A stretch of DNA of 64,000 nucleotides from contig JAESIW010000137.1 of assembly GCA_016802295.1 (NCBI GenBank), positions 2,099,318 through 2,163,317 on the forward strand. The letters are read 5' to 3'. A model generated the notes under the pieces. It had not been told where the DNA came from. It saw nothing but the letters and a program-made list of their open reading frames with translations, and ran no database searches. The position numbers and the translations under genes are program-made. Below, piece by piece: positions 46,791 through 57,371 of this stretch (its first letter is position 1; each line of letters opens with the position of its first letter). Source of the stretch: Brachionus rotundiformis. Taxonomy: Eukaryota; Rotifera; Eurotatoria; Ploima; Brachionidae.

Positions 46791-49700
46791 TTTTTTGCTA
46801 GAGAGTGATAGGAAGATAATTGAAAATCTAGTACAAGAATAATCGTCGATTCCTAGCCGAACAGGAGTAAAAGTGGTCTATTAGAACTAGTCTAAAGAAG
46901 CAAATAGAATAGATAAATCAAATATTTTCTTAGCCTATTGATTGCTAAAAAAATAAAGATGAATTAAAAACACAAACGGATCATTTGAGCTTCATCATAA
47001 AATTTTCTATCTACCATAATTTATACACATATTTATGAACACTAAATCATACTTTTTTTTTAAATTTTAACTTTAACATAACTAATAAAAAATAAAAACA
47101 AGTATTTTGCTTAATTAATCACCAATCTCCCCCTCAATGTTATTCATTTTAGGTAATCTGTACAGTAAAGCAAGTTCTACTAATAGAACTTTAAATTTGT
47201 CTTGTCTATAATTTCTCTTATCAAAATTAATGCTTAATTCAACACCAATTTCTTATGGCAAATTGAAGCTGTTGATCAAATTTTTATAATTATGCCCAAA
47301 AATTAATAACCACTTTTTGATTATTAAATTTGATGAACAGTCAGATTTCTATGATGTGAAAACCATGTCAAACCATTACCATTTTAGTTCATTTGAGGGT
47401 TTGGCAGGTATAATTTTAAGCACACAATGTTGCCCATTAAAAATGCTTCTGTTAATAATTCTTAAAATTTAAAATAGTCTTATTCTATTATTAACTTTTG
47501 AGCATAATCATTTAAATTTGATCTTAAATTTCAATATGCCATTTCTTATCAGTTTTTTAAAGCATTTTATCTAAATTTTTTAATTTGATTATTTAAATTT
47601 GGGAATTTTTACTAAATTTAATCACTATCTATTTAGCTTTATTTTTATAAAATTTTCATTAGATTAATTTTGGGGAAATCATGAATCGGTAAGCTAGAAT
47701 TAATTGCTAAAAAGAAATCAATTGTTGTATTTTAATCAATTTGATTTTGATATCTTCGAACCACGCGTCTTCAGAAATTAATTTGATCATGACCATTGTG
47801 AGCTGCCCATTGATTCTGTGCGTTCAGATACGGTTAAATATTGACCCAAATTTTCTAGCTAACGAAACCATCTATATTATTTTAATATTTTTCTAAAAAA
47901 CAAATATTTAAGAGTTCAAAAAGTAAAATGAAAAAATAAAATTTTAATTTTAATCTGTTCAAGTTAGAACTAAAATTTAATAGCGTTTGTCTGGCTTAAA
48001 ACTTGTTAGAAAAATAGTATACAAATAGATAATTTGAAAGTCTAATTTAAGACAAATCAAGACTAATTAAATTTAAAGAGATAAAATAACAGTTAAAAAA
48101 CAAATAAAAAACATTCCAGAAATAAAAACACTCCAAAAAAATAACTTCTTTATTTCAAAATTAATTAACCAGAATATTGGATATTGATATCATATTTCGT
48201 GGCCAAAAATTAGGCCTACACCAAAGAATTTTAGCATGGTAATCTGGCTTAATGTTGTGACCAGGTCATACACCAAGTCAAAAAATTTAAGTAACCCGAT
48301 TTTAATTAATTATTTATCAAATTAGTTGACATAGAAACAAATTAATTTTTTTCTTTATTTAAAAAACACAGGTAATATTTAAAAAATCAATATTTTCTTG
48401 TTATAAAGTGTTTCTTTACAGAATCTTCCATTGAACGATTAATTCTGAACTAATTGTAAATCGTATAACATATGATAAAAATGAACTTCTACTTCTACTT
48501 AAGATAATTGAACTAGATTAGCAGACTTTTCTATTTATGCGGAATCCTCTGGCGATTTAATTAAAATGAAACTTAAACCATTTTTTTTTTGATAATTTTG
48601 TTTGTTTTACAATTTGAAATATGATATAAATTTTGTTTATTTAGACAATGTTAAATATTTTTTTTATTCAAATCGTATTTTGATTAATCTTTGTAAATCA
48701 ACTTCCTAATTTTGTGTATTGGTCATTTAAAAATATTTAATCACTTGAAATATCGATTTTTGGACCCGCTGTTAATTAAATATTTAATTTTACAAATAGT
48801 CTGTAAATAAAAATCTCTTCCCGTTTATAAATCCTGTTTTCAATTGTGAATGCTCAGTTAATTTGAGCATTGAATTATAATTGAGGATAGATATCGATTT
48901 TTCATTTTTGCCCAATACTCTTAATATTTATTATCAAATTAGTCCGAATGATTAATGAAAAAAGAAATTAAAATTCGTGAGTATTTGAAAAAGGGGCCGA
49001 TTTGCCTTCTGGCAAGTCATACATCAGCAATTCAGCTGAGAAATACATTTTTTAAAAAGTTTTATTTTAAATAAATGCCAATAACATATCACGTAGTAAG
49101 ATAACAAAAGCTTTGTACTTAATAAATATTATTCTTAATGAAACGAATTAGCTTCATGTGTATTTTTTAATTAAAACTTGATCAATATCATGAAAAATTG
49201 AAATGATTTATTTAAGACAGTATTTGTAAATAAAACAAAACTGTTATTAAGAGCTGAAAATCATTTGGGCCATTTGGTTCAAAAAGTACTTTATCATTCA
49301 TTTATAAAAACCTTAAAAATAAAATTAATCAATTTTTAATTATTAAGCTGTTAAGTTATGTTGAGATTTAATTCTAATTTATTCTTGAAAGCTTGTGATC
49401 TATAAATTATTGAAAATAAACTACAATTCTTGATAAAATAATAAAAAAAAGCTCAGTTGTCGACGTTTTCCGATTGTTATAATGTTTTATTTGACATCGG
49501 TTTTTGTTTAATTACTTTTTATGAGTTTGTTTTTGATAGATTTCGTCAAATTAGACTTTATATTTGTTAAAAAAAGTCGCCAAAGTGTATAACGAATTAG
49601 CTTATGAAAACAAATAAATTCGAAAGAAAAGAGAAAATTAAACATTTTTGTTATGATTATAAACATGCCTTAAAATTTTTTAGTTTATACAAGGATAAAA

Positions 49701-51308
49701 TTAGCAATAAAAAATTCTTCTTGATTTAACTAGACAAAAATCAACAAAATAATTTTATTGTATCAAAATTAGAAGTTTTACTTGTTTTATTTTTCTTTAC
49801 TTAATTTTGGTTGATAATAACAGATCGATAAAATATTTTAATTTTCCTAGCCAAATCATAGCATAATAAAATTGTACTAATCATAAATTTCCATATATTT
49901 AAAATATTTATTAATTTTATTTTTACTTAAAATAATTCTTTTGAAACGTCACAAATTCACTAGGGTATAAATAAATAAAATTGTGAGACGAGTTGAGATC
50001 TAAATTTTGCTTTTCTTATATAGATAGAATATTTTTAAAAAATGATCAATTCTAGAAAATTAAAATCCAATTTAGAAAACGTGATACTTTGAATATGTTT
50101 TTCAAATAATTGTAATTTAAACTTTTAATTTAATATTAATCTGCTATCAAGCCTAAATACTGAAATTTAATTTAAAATTCAAAACACCCTATGATTAAGT
50201 TTCATCAAGTTTATCATCGATTATATACTAATATTCGGCTTTAGATTATTGAATGATGATTCTTATCTATATCTCGAATGGCCTAACTTGAACTTTTAAA
50301 ATATAATAAATTTTACTAATTTCATCAAATTTTTTTTGTATTCAGAATAAATTAATAGGCTAATCTAGTATTTTTTATTGAATAAAAATAATTTTCTTTC
50401 AGTTTTACAACTTATTTTTTACCAAGTTACATAAATAAAATACTATTTTTATAAAATTTGTTGTTGTATATCTGAACTTAAATCCTTGAATAGCTTATAG
50501 GACTTTTTCAATTTTTGAAAAAGCCAACTTTATCTACCAAAACATACACAAACGAGATTAGATAAGTAATTCGAAAATTAGGATTATCTATAAAAATAAA
50601 CAATCACTTTAAGATATAATCCAAGCATTTCTTTGAATTATTTTAGATTAAACTTTTTTTCTGATAAAGCGTTTTTATTATCGAAATGAGGAAAAAATTC
50701 ATAAAATTGTTTACTTTTATGAATATAAATAATCATTAACGATATGTTTATTTAAATATATGATTTGTTTAGTCATCTCATCTTAAATAAATGAAAAAAA
50801 TCGAATCAATTTTTGTAGATTAACAAGGCATCACTTTTAAATAATTTAAAGCAAGAAATTAATAATTTTTTTTCATCATAATTATTTATAGTATTAGATG
50901 ACTTTTTTATCTAAAATAAATTACCCGTAGATTGAAAAAAAAACATTATTTAAATAAAAGAAATTCAAAGAATCAAAAATTGAATTTAAATATTTTCATT
51001 CAACATAAAATATTTTAAAGATTCAAACTTAAGCTTGAAATTAGAGTGCTTAATAATTTTTTTTACTTAATTTCAATTAAATATTTGAATAAATGAAGTA
51101 TTTATGAATCTTTAGTGACAAAGATATTGATCTATTAGTTAATCTTAAATTATTTTAGCTTTTTTAAATCTGAAAAGAGATAAAACTCGGTATGATTTTA
51201 CGAATAAATAATAAAAATGATAAATGCCAATTTAAAATGTTCAAAAACAAATTGATAAGTAAAATAAATTTATTTAAATACATTAAAAGAGAAAAAAAAA
51301 GTTCATGT

Positions 51309-53614
51309 CTAATTGATTCCTTTAAGTTTTTTATATTTAGCTATGATTTCACCTAAAAGAGATGGATCAAACAAAGTAGACGTGTCTCCCAATTCATCAA
51401 ATTTATCTGTAACTATTTTTCTCAATATACGTCGCATAATTTTACCAGATCTTGTTTTCGGAAGATTCGAAACAAACTGAAAACATAAATCAATATAAAA
51501 AAATTTTTCCATCATAGAGTTTGGAATTAGTTAATTTTACCAAGAAATAATGTGGCACAGCATAAGCGGCAATTTTAGATCGAATCAAAGATTTTAATTC
51601 TTTTACCACTTTCTCTTCATCAAAATCGTTATCTTTTCTTAGCGTAACAAAAGCAAAAATTCCCTCTCCTAATGTATCATGAGGAAATCCAACCACTGCT
51701 GACTCAGAAATATGGTGACTTTCGTCAAGCACATCTTCGACCTCTGCAGTTCCAATTCTATGACCACTAACATTGATGACATCATCGACCCGACCAGTTA
51801 TCTGAAAATGGCTATCTTCATCGACATGAGCACCATCACCGGTGAAGTAATATCCTGGATAAGGTCTAATATAAGTATCAATAAAACGCTGATGATCACC
51901 GTAAATTGTTCTGGCCATACTTGGCCACGGTCTTTTGATACACAAAACTCCATCAGTGCTTTTAGTCTCTTTTTCTTGACCCTTGATATAAAAATATAAT
52001 TTTTATATATTCTATTTATTACATTTATGATAAATGTAAACCTTATCGTCTAAGAGAGCAGTTTCGATTCCAAAAAAAGGTCTCATAGCCATAGCTGGTT
52101 TAATTTGATCATTTTTACCACAAGGTAGCGGAGCGATCATTAGACTTCCTGTTTCAGTCTGCCACCAAGTATCAATTATTTTGCATCGTTTTTGACCAAC
52201 TACTTCATCATACCAATGCCAAGCTTCGTGGTTAATAGGCTCTCCAACAGAGCCTAAAAGTTTCAAGCTGGAAAGATCATAGTTCTTCAACCATTCATCA
52301 CCATTTTTGATTAATAAACGAATTGATGTAGGAGCAATGTAAAGTTGATTGATCTTAAGTCTTTGAATTGTTTCCCAGTAACGCCCCGGATGTGGATAGA
52401 TAGGAGAGCTTTCGAACAAAACAGTAGTTCCGCCATTACATAATGGAGCATAAACAATATAAGTATGACCAGTAATCCAACCAACATCAGCCAAGCAGCC
52501 AAATACATCATCTTTTTCATAATTAAATGCAATCTTCAAAACAATTTTGATTATAAAGAAAAAATAAATATAATTTTGTGAAAACTTGATGACTAAAAGC
52601 CGATTGAAGAATGTAACCAGCTTGAGCATGAACAAGACCTTTTGGCTTTCCAGTGCTGCCCGAAGTATAAAGCATGAACAATGGATCATTGGCGTCCATA
52701 ATTTCGGGTTCACACTCAGAAGAAAATTGGTCTATAACATCATCAATCACTATATCTCTTTCAGAATTAAAGTCAAATTTATTCTCTGTTCTTTTATATA
52801 CCAAAACATTTTTAACTGTTGGACACTGTTTAATGGCCTCATCGACAGTTTTTTTTAAGTTTATAATTTTTCCTCCTCTAATAGCTTGATTTGCTGTAAT
52901 TACAATTTTACAGTTAGCTAAACAATTTTTAAAATATTTGAAACCAAAAGGTTATTTAACAACAAAACCATCATTTATCCTAGAGGCTAGAGATTCGGAC
53001 GAAAAGCCAGCAAAAACAATACTATGTAAGGCACCGATTCGAGCACAGGCCATCATACATGCAACAGTCATTGAACATGTTGGCATGTAAAAGGCTATCC
53101 TATCCCCTTTTTGGACACCACATGATTTTAAAAGATTTGCCATCTTATTCATCATTTTGTAAAGTTGTCTATAAAAAGGTGTCAGTTCATAAAAACCAGA
53201 AAGCAGAGCATTATAAGTTTACTCATAAGTAACTGCCTCGTGAAATCCGGGCTCATCTTTTTCCCATAGCAAAGCGACTTTATCGGGGTTTTTAAGGTAA
53301 TGCCGATCAACACAATTAACTGATACATTCAGTTTTCCATCAAGAAACCATTGTGAATTATAATTTTCCAGGTCACTAAACTTAGCGCCATTATTCACTT
53401 TACTGAATGGTTTGAACCATTCAAGACGACTTTTCGCCAATGTTCCCCAAAAATGATCCGAATTTTGAATACTGTACTTGTGAAGATCTGCATAACTTTT
53501 TATAGATTGTGGAAATTCAGTCAATTCAGGAAACTTTGCTGTTAAAAATGTACGTAATTGAAGTGTTTTCAAGCTTGAGCTTATTTTTTTATTTAAATGT
53601 ATCAATCTTAACAT
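51309..53614 (-). CDS. ACSS1: Acetyl-CoA synthetase, probably mitochondrial (ACSS1-like)
   Basis: Six exons on the minus strand: 53614-53223, 53168-52969, 52917-52586, 52533-52042, 51981-51541, 51476-51309; 674 aa (ACSS1/2 are about 690-700). It joins acetate to CoA using ATP via acetyl-AMP. Motifs: the ATP loop TSGSTGKPKG (residues 282-291), DVGWITGHTYIVYAPL, WWQTETGS, YYFTGDGAH, GRVDDVINVSGHR, and the regulatory and catalytic Lys in KTRSGK (K631). The first 27 residues are basic, Ser/Leu-rich and free of acids, as in a mitochondrial presequence, which favours ACSS1 over cytosolic ACSS2. Introns 2, 3 and 5 interrupt the frame only by 40-60 bp. The start is the first ATG of the open frame. 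Confidence 0.92.
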
Positions 53615-54414
53615 CTTAATAAAATATATTTAATCTAAATTTTTTTAAAAAATTTTTATACTTTTTAGCAAAATTTTGTTAATTTTTAAACAAATTTTTA
53701 AGTGAATTATACTAAAATAGTACATATAATTTAGTTATAAATTTGAATAAATGATATTATGGATAAATAAGTTGATATTCTTAATTCTTGGCACACCCTG
53801 TCAAGAAGGTAAAAATTGATAGAAAGTTATCACTTTATATTTATAAATACATTTTATCCTAAATTTTAGATAACCTGAAAAAATAAAAGCTTTTTTTTTG
53901 TCCGAATTTAAAAATTTTCTTATCAACAATTTTGTTTAATTTAAAGAGTTCTTTTATTTCAACGCTTATTAACCTTATTAACCATTTTTGCGATCAATTA
54001 GTTCTTGGATAATTTTTTACCATAAATATTGACATATATATAATATTCTTATTTCTGTTGGTCTTTAAAAAATTAAAATCGACTGTATCTAAGTTAGATA
54101 GTTATATGATTTAACTTTATTTTTGACAATAAATAATCCTTATTTTTTATATGAAATCTGATATTGTAAATTTTATCTACTTCATAGCTGTCAGACATTT
54201 TTAAATTTTTTGGTAAACAAAAAGTCAATAGTTATTGACATTTTTTTTTACTAATTTAAGACAAAATAAAATAAAATCTAATCTAATTACTTCCAGAAAA
54301 AACAATTTTTACTACTTTTTTTTTAGATATATTTGAGATCTTTTTTTTTATTTTAATTTTTTATTTTTTCAAATTTTGTTGAAATCAGTAGCTCTTTATT
54401 TGGAAAACTAAATT
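53615..54414. other. Spacer between ACSS and the 332-aa gene
   Basis: AT-rich, no gene seen. It contains the ACSS promoter and the 3' flank of the next minus-strand gene. Long T-runs near 54300-54370 lie just past that gene's stop. Confidence 0.5.
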
Positions 54415-55413
54415 TTAGATAAAACTTCTCTCTATTCCAAACAAACAAGGTGGGTTCATATCAACAACAACACCTGATTTTTTTAAATTGAATTCTTCCA
54501 ATTCACCTTTTTCAATTACATTTTCATAAAAATTTCTTAAATATTCGAGATTAAGATTTTGGGATTCAACACTCTCGTGCCAATCTATCGCTACATTAAA
54601 CAATAATTTCTCTGGCAAATTTATAGTTTGATTTTCAATTTTGCTTTCATCAGGTTGAATGGCCAGATATTCACTGGATGCGTTGACATCATTTTTTACT
54701 GCTAAAATTGATATCAGACTCAAATGATTTATTATTAACTTAGCCAAATACAATTTTAAAATTATATTTTGATTTTCTTGACTCAAAAAATAAATTTTAT
54801 TTTTTAGCTTTTCTAGTCTGGAAAAATTGATATAAATTTCTTGGAATCCTGCAAAGCTGTTGAGATTGTCCGAATCGGATTGAAAAAATAACAAATTGGT
54901 ACTTTTTGTTTTATCCAATATTGGTCCTGAAATTGCCTTCTCATTTACAAAAATTTGCACAATTTTTAAAAAAATTTTATTCTCTTTTAATTTTTCGAAA
55001 AAGTCTTGATAGGAAAAATATTCTTGTACATTTTGAATAATTTGAATTGAATTTACCGCGTTGAAAAAAGTCTCGAACTGCTTTGCTGATAATTTTGATT
55101 TACTCAGGTGTAATAAGAGAAAATGTTTAGCAATGTTGCTGTGATTGTTATCATTATTTTTTAAAACATCAATTAATTTTTTTATTGCTTTTCGATCAAA
55201 AGCTTCAATTGAGTTGAAATATTTGTTGAGATAAAAATTAGTTACTATTGAATCTTTAAACTTGTTTAATTGCTCATTAATATTTTTGTTGAAGTCGAGA
55301 TTAATTTTTTTTGCTTTTTTGTTTGAAAAAAAATTTACAAAAAAAGGATGAAAGCTAAAATAATTATCAGTGTTTGAGTTTTCAAAATAATTGATTAATG
55401 TTTCGCTGGCCAT
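54415..55413 (-). CDS. Unrecognised 332-aa protein, single exon
   Basis: ATG at 55413, stop at 54415-54417, no intron. The protein is Asn/Lys/Phe/Leu-rich and predicted mostly helical, with no signal peptide, membrane segment or Cys/His cluster. Repeated amphipathic patterns (LLLHLSKSKL, IILKLYLAKLIINHLSLISIL) suggest a helical-repeat or scaffold fold. A conserved-looking end reads VVVDMNPPCLFGIERSF. I do not recognise the family. It sits in a run of six minus-strand genes, about 400 bp upstream of ACSS order-wise and 400 bp downstream of POLR2D. The long undisturbed frame in AT-rich DNA argues that it is real. Confidence 0.7.
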   Translation of the reverse strand: MASETLINYFENSNTDNYFSFHPFFVNFFSNKKAKKINLDFNKNINEQLNKFKDSIVTNFYLNKYFNSIEAFDRKAIKKLIDVLKNNDNNHSNIAKHFLLLHLSKSKLSAKQFETFFNAVNSIQIIQNVQEYFSYQDFFEKLKENKIFLKIVQIFVNEKAISGPILDKTKSTNLLFFQSDSDNLNSFAGFQEIYINFSRLEKLKNKIYFLSQENQNIILKLYLAKLIINHLSLISILAVKNDVNASSEYLAIQPDESKIENQTINLPEKLLFNVAIDWHESVESQNLNLEYLRNFYENVIEKGELEEFNLKKSGVVVDMNPPCLFGIERSFI

Positions 55414-55815
55414 AATTTATACTTTTTAAAAATTATAAACAAAATTTTATTTTTAAAAATATTAAGAATTATGTGAAATTATCTAAAAATAGACTGGTTT
55501 CAAAACAAGATTTTCATTTACTTGATAAAAAAATGGTAATAGCAGTCGTTTCAAAATTTTATTCGCATCTTTTGATAATTAAAAAAATCTTATTTAATTC
55601 AATTCAGTCTCAAATTTTTAATTACAAAATTTCAACATTGTAGATAATTATTTATGATTGTATCAAAAAGTAGATTCTTAATTCATGTAGTAATTATCTA
55701 CTTGCTTATACCTGTTTACATTAAAAATTAATAATATTGTAGCTTTATTAAGAAATTAATTAATAAAAATAGTTAAATCATAATCAAAGTTTTATTATTA
55801 TTACAACATTTAAAA
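55414..55815. other. Spacer between POLR2D and the 332-aa gene
   Basis: About 400 bp of AT-rich DNA; 3' flank of POLR2D and promoter of the 332-aa gene. No distinct element seen. Confidence 0.45.
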
Positions 55816-56447
55816 TTAACATTGAAAACTTCTTTTAGTTTGAATATCATCCAGAATTTTTTGAAGATCCTCATTTTCAATTTTATTTTCAAGACTAAAA
55901 TTTAAAAAATTATAAAAATTTCTTGTTTTTTTTTATTTACCTGGGAATTAGGGCTTTTGCTTCATCTGAATCTACAGGACATAAATTAGCCACCGAAGCT
56001 ATTTCAAATTTATGAAAATTAGTTTTTTGAACGAGCATACTTTTAATATTGAAATTAAACATTTTTAACTTATCTTTTTTTTGTCATTTTTTACTTTCTG
56101 ACCGCTATAATTGTTTCCTTATTTTTAAATCGACTAAATTTTTCACAATAATCAAGAGTTTTCATAAATACAGGAGGTAATTCTTTTTCTTCTTCAGATC
56201 TTTCATTTTGAGCTCGTCTAAAAAAATAAAAATAAAATATAAATTCCTTAATTAAATAATCTAAATTTAATTATACCTATTTTCCATTAACATATGGACT
56301 TCTGAAATTAAGAGAGTTTCGGCATTTTCAAACTCTTTTTAAATATTCTTTTTAATTGAATTTAATTAACTTTATTAAATTACCTTTGGGAAACTTAAGC
56401 ACCGAGGCATCTTCTTCTTGAGGCTTTTGATCTAAAATATTGGCCAT
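55816..56447 (-). CDS. POLR2D: RNA polymerase II subunit RPB4
   Basis: Five small exons on the minus strand: 56447-56384, 56334-56277, 56217-56095, 56039-55941, 55894-55816; 140 aa (human 142). No exon is long enough to show as a large open frame, so the gene is easy to miss. The joined frame matches RPB4 from end to end: LKFPKEFENAETLLISEVHML, VFMKTLDYCEKFSRFKN, HKFEIASVANLCP, EAKALIPSLE and the near-invariant tail LQQILDDIQTKRSF. RPB4 pairs with RPB7 to form the stalk of Pol II, used in initiation and in contacts with the nascent RNA. ATG 56447 gives the expected start, 113 nt after the N6AMT1 stop. One splice junction (exon 3/4) was chosen because it alone keeps the frame. Confidence 0.95.
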
Positions 56448-56499
56448 CTTTTAAAATCTAAAGTATAATTTAATTTACTTTAAAAAATAATTTTGTACA

Positions 56500-56523
56500 A
56501 AGAGGGGCTATCAAACCCCTTTT
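56500..56523. repeat. GC-rich hairpin between N6AMT1 and POLR2D
   Basis: In the 112-bp spacer between the N6AMT1 stop and the POLR2D start, an 8-bp stem (GGGG/CCCC core, three A-T pairs, one G-T wobble) closes an 8-nt loop. The rest of the spacer is nearly pure A/T. It may mark 3'-end formation of N6AMT1 RNA or simply be a chance structure. Confidence 0.5.
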
Positions 56524-56559
56524 CATTAAATAGCCAATAATGCCTAAAATAGATAGATT

Positions 56560-57204
56560 TTATTTTCTAGTAAATTTAAGTACGAATAAGTTCTCGATGC
56601 CAGCCCTACGATTTATCACAACCTGCATTTTAAACCCCAAATTAGATAAAAAAATTTCTATTTCATCAATTTTGTTTTGTTTCAATGCGACTAGATAAAA
56701 AACTCCACTTTCAGATAGCAAGTTATCTAATTGAAGAAAAACTCGGTCCATAACTTGACGACCATTAATACCTCCTGCCCAAGCAGCTTGCAAATTCTTA
56801 GTTCCAAGCTCTTCGTTGTGAGTTATGACATATGGTGGATTAAATAGTAAAACATCGATTTTTTTGCAAAGTTTTTCCTTCAAAGGTCCCAGTAAATCAC
56901 AATTTATTACATTAATATCATTTTTATTTTTATCAGCAGTAAGTCTAGTGGCCAAACACGCATCCTTGTTAATATCTGTTGCAAAAAAGACTGTTTTTTG
57001 GCCATCTCTTATATGTTTGGCCAAAAAATTTATCACAAGCCCTGAGCCTGGACCGATTTCGACTATGAATAAAGGCTTTAGGTCATTTATATATTGAATA
57101 TCTGTCTCTAGTGCGTCCAAGAAAAGAAATGTATCTTCAGATGGCTCGTATATTTTTTCATAATCTTGACTGCTAAAATGAGAAAAATCTGGCGTTGAAA
57201 GCAT
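56560..57204 (-). CDS. N6AMT1: HemK2-type methyltransferase N6AMT1
   Basis: A single exon of 214 aa, the same length as human N6AMT1. A class I SAM-dependent fold is visible: EIGPGSG loop (residues 49-55), acidic ATDINKDA motif (second beta strand), and the NPPY active-site motif (122-125) that holds the target Gln side-chain amide. AAWAGGINGRQVMDR after it is a HemK2/Mtq2 signature. Established role: with TRMT112 it methylates the Gln of the GGQ motif in translation release factor eRF1; lysine methylation of histone H4 is also reported for the human enzyme. Starts at ATG 57204; the FPGS stop lies 167 bp upstream. Confidence 0.95.
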   Translation of the reverse strand: MLSTPDFSHFSSQDYEKIYEPSEDTFLFLDALETDIQYINDLKPLFIVEIGPGSGLVINFLAKHIRDGQKTVFFATDINKDACLATRLTADKNKNDINVINCDLLGPLKEKLCKKIDVLLFNPPYVITHNEELGTKNLQAAWAGGINGRQVMDRVFLQLDNLLSESGVFYLVALKQNKIDEIEIFLSNLGFKMQVVINRRAGIENLFVLKFTRK

Positions 57205-57371
57205 TTAAATTAGATTTAAAAATTTTAATATAAAAAATAAAATTGATTTTTCTTTTGAATTTAAAAGAAATATTATGCTGATTATTTAAATAAATATAAT
57301 AAAGTTAACAAAATATGAAAATTTAACAAAAAAATTGAATTAGAAAGCAATATTTTCATTTTATTATTCTG

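Larger units (their letters stand above)
44163..51308. other. Gene-poor AT-rich region upstream of beta-spectrin
   Basis: About 7.1 kb with no convincing gene on either strand. It holds the spectrin promoter and possibly 5' non-coding exons, a short (TA)n run near 45979-45990, and a possible inverted-repeat element near 46647-46790. One 61-codon minus frame (46604-46789) lies in that element and is not supported as a gene. Confidence 0.6.
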
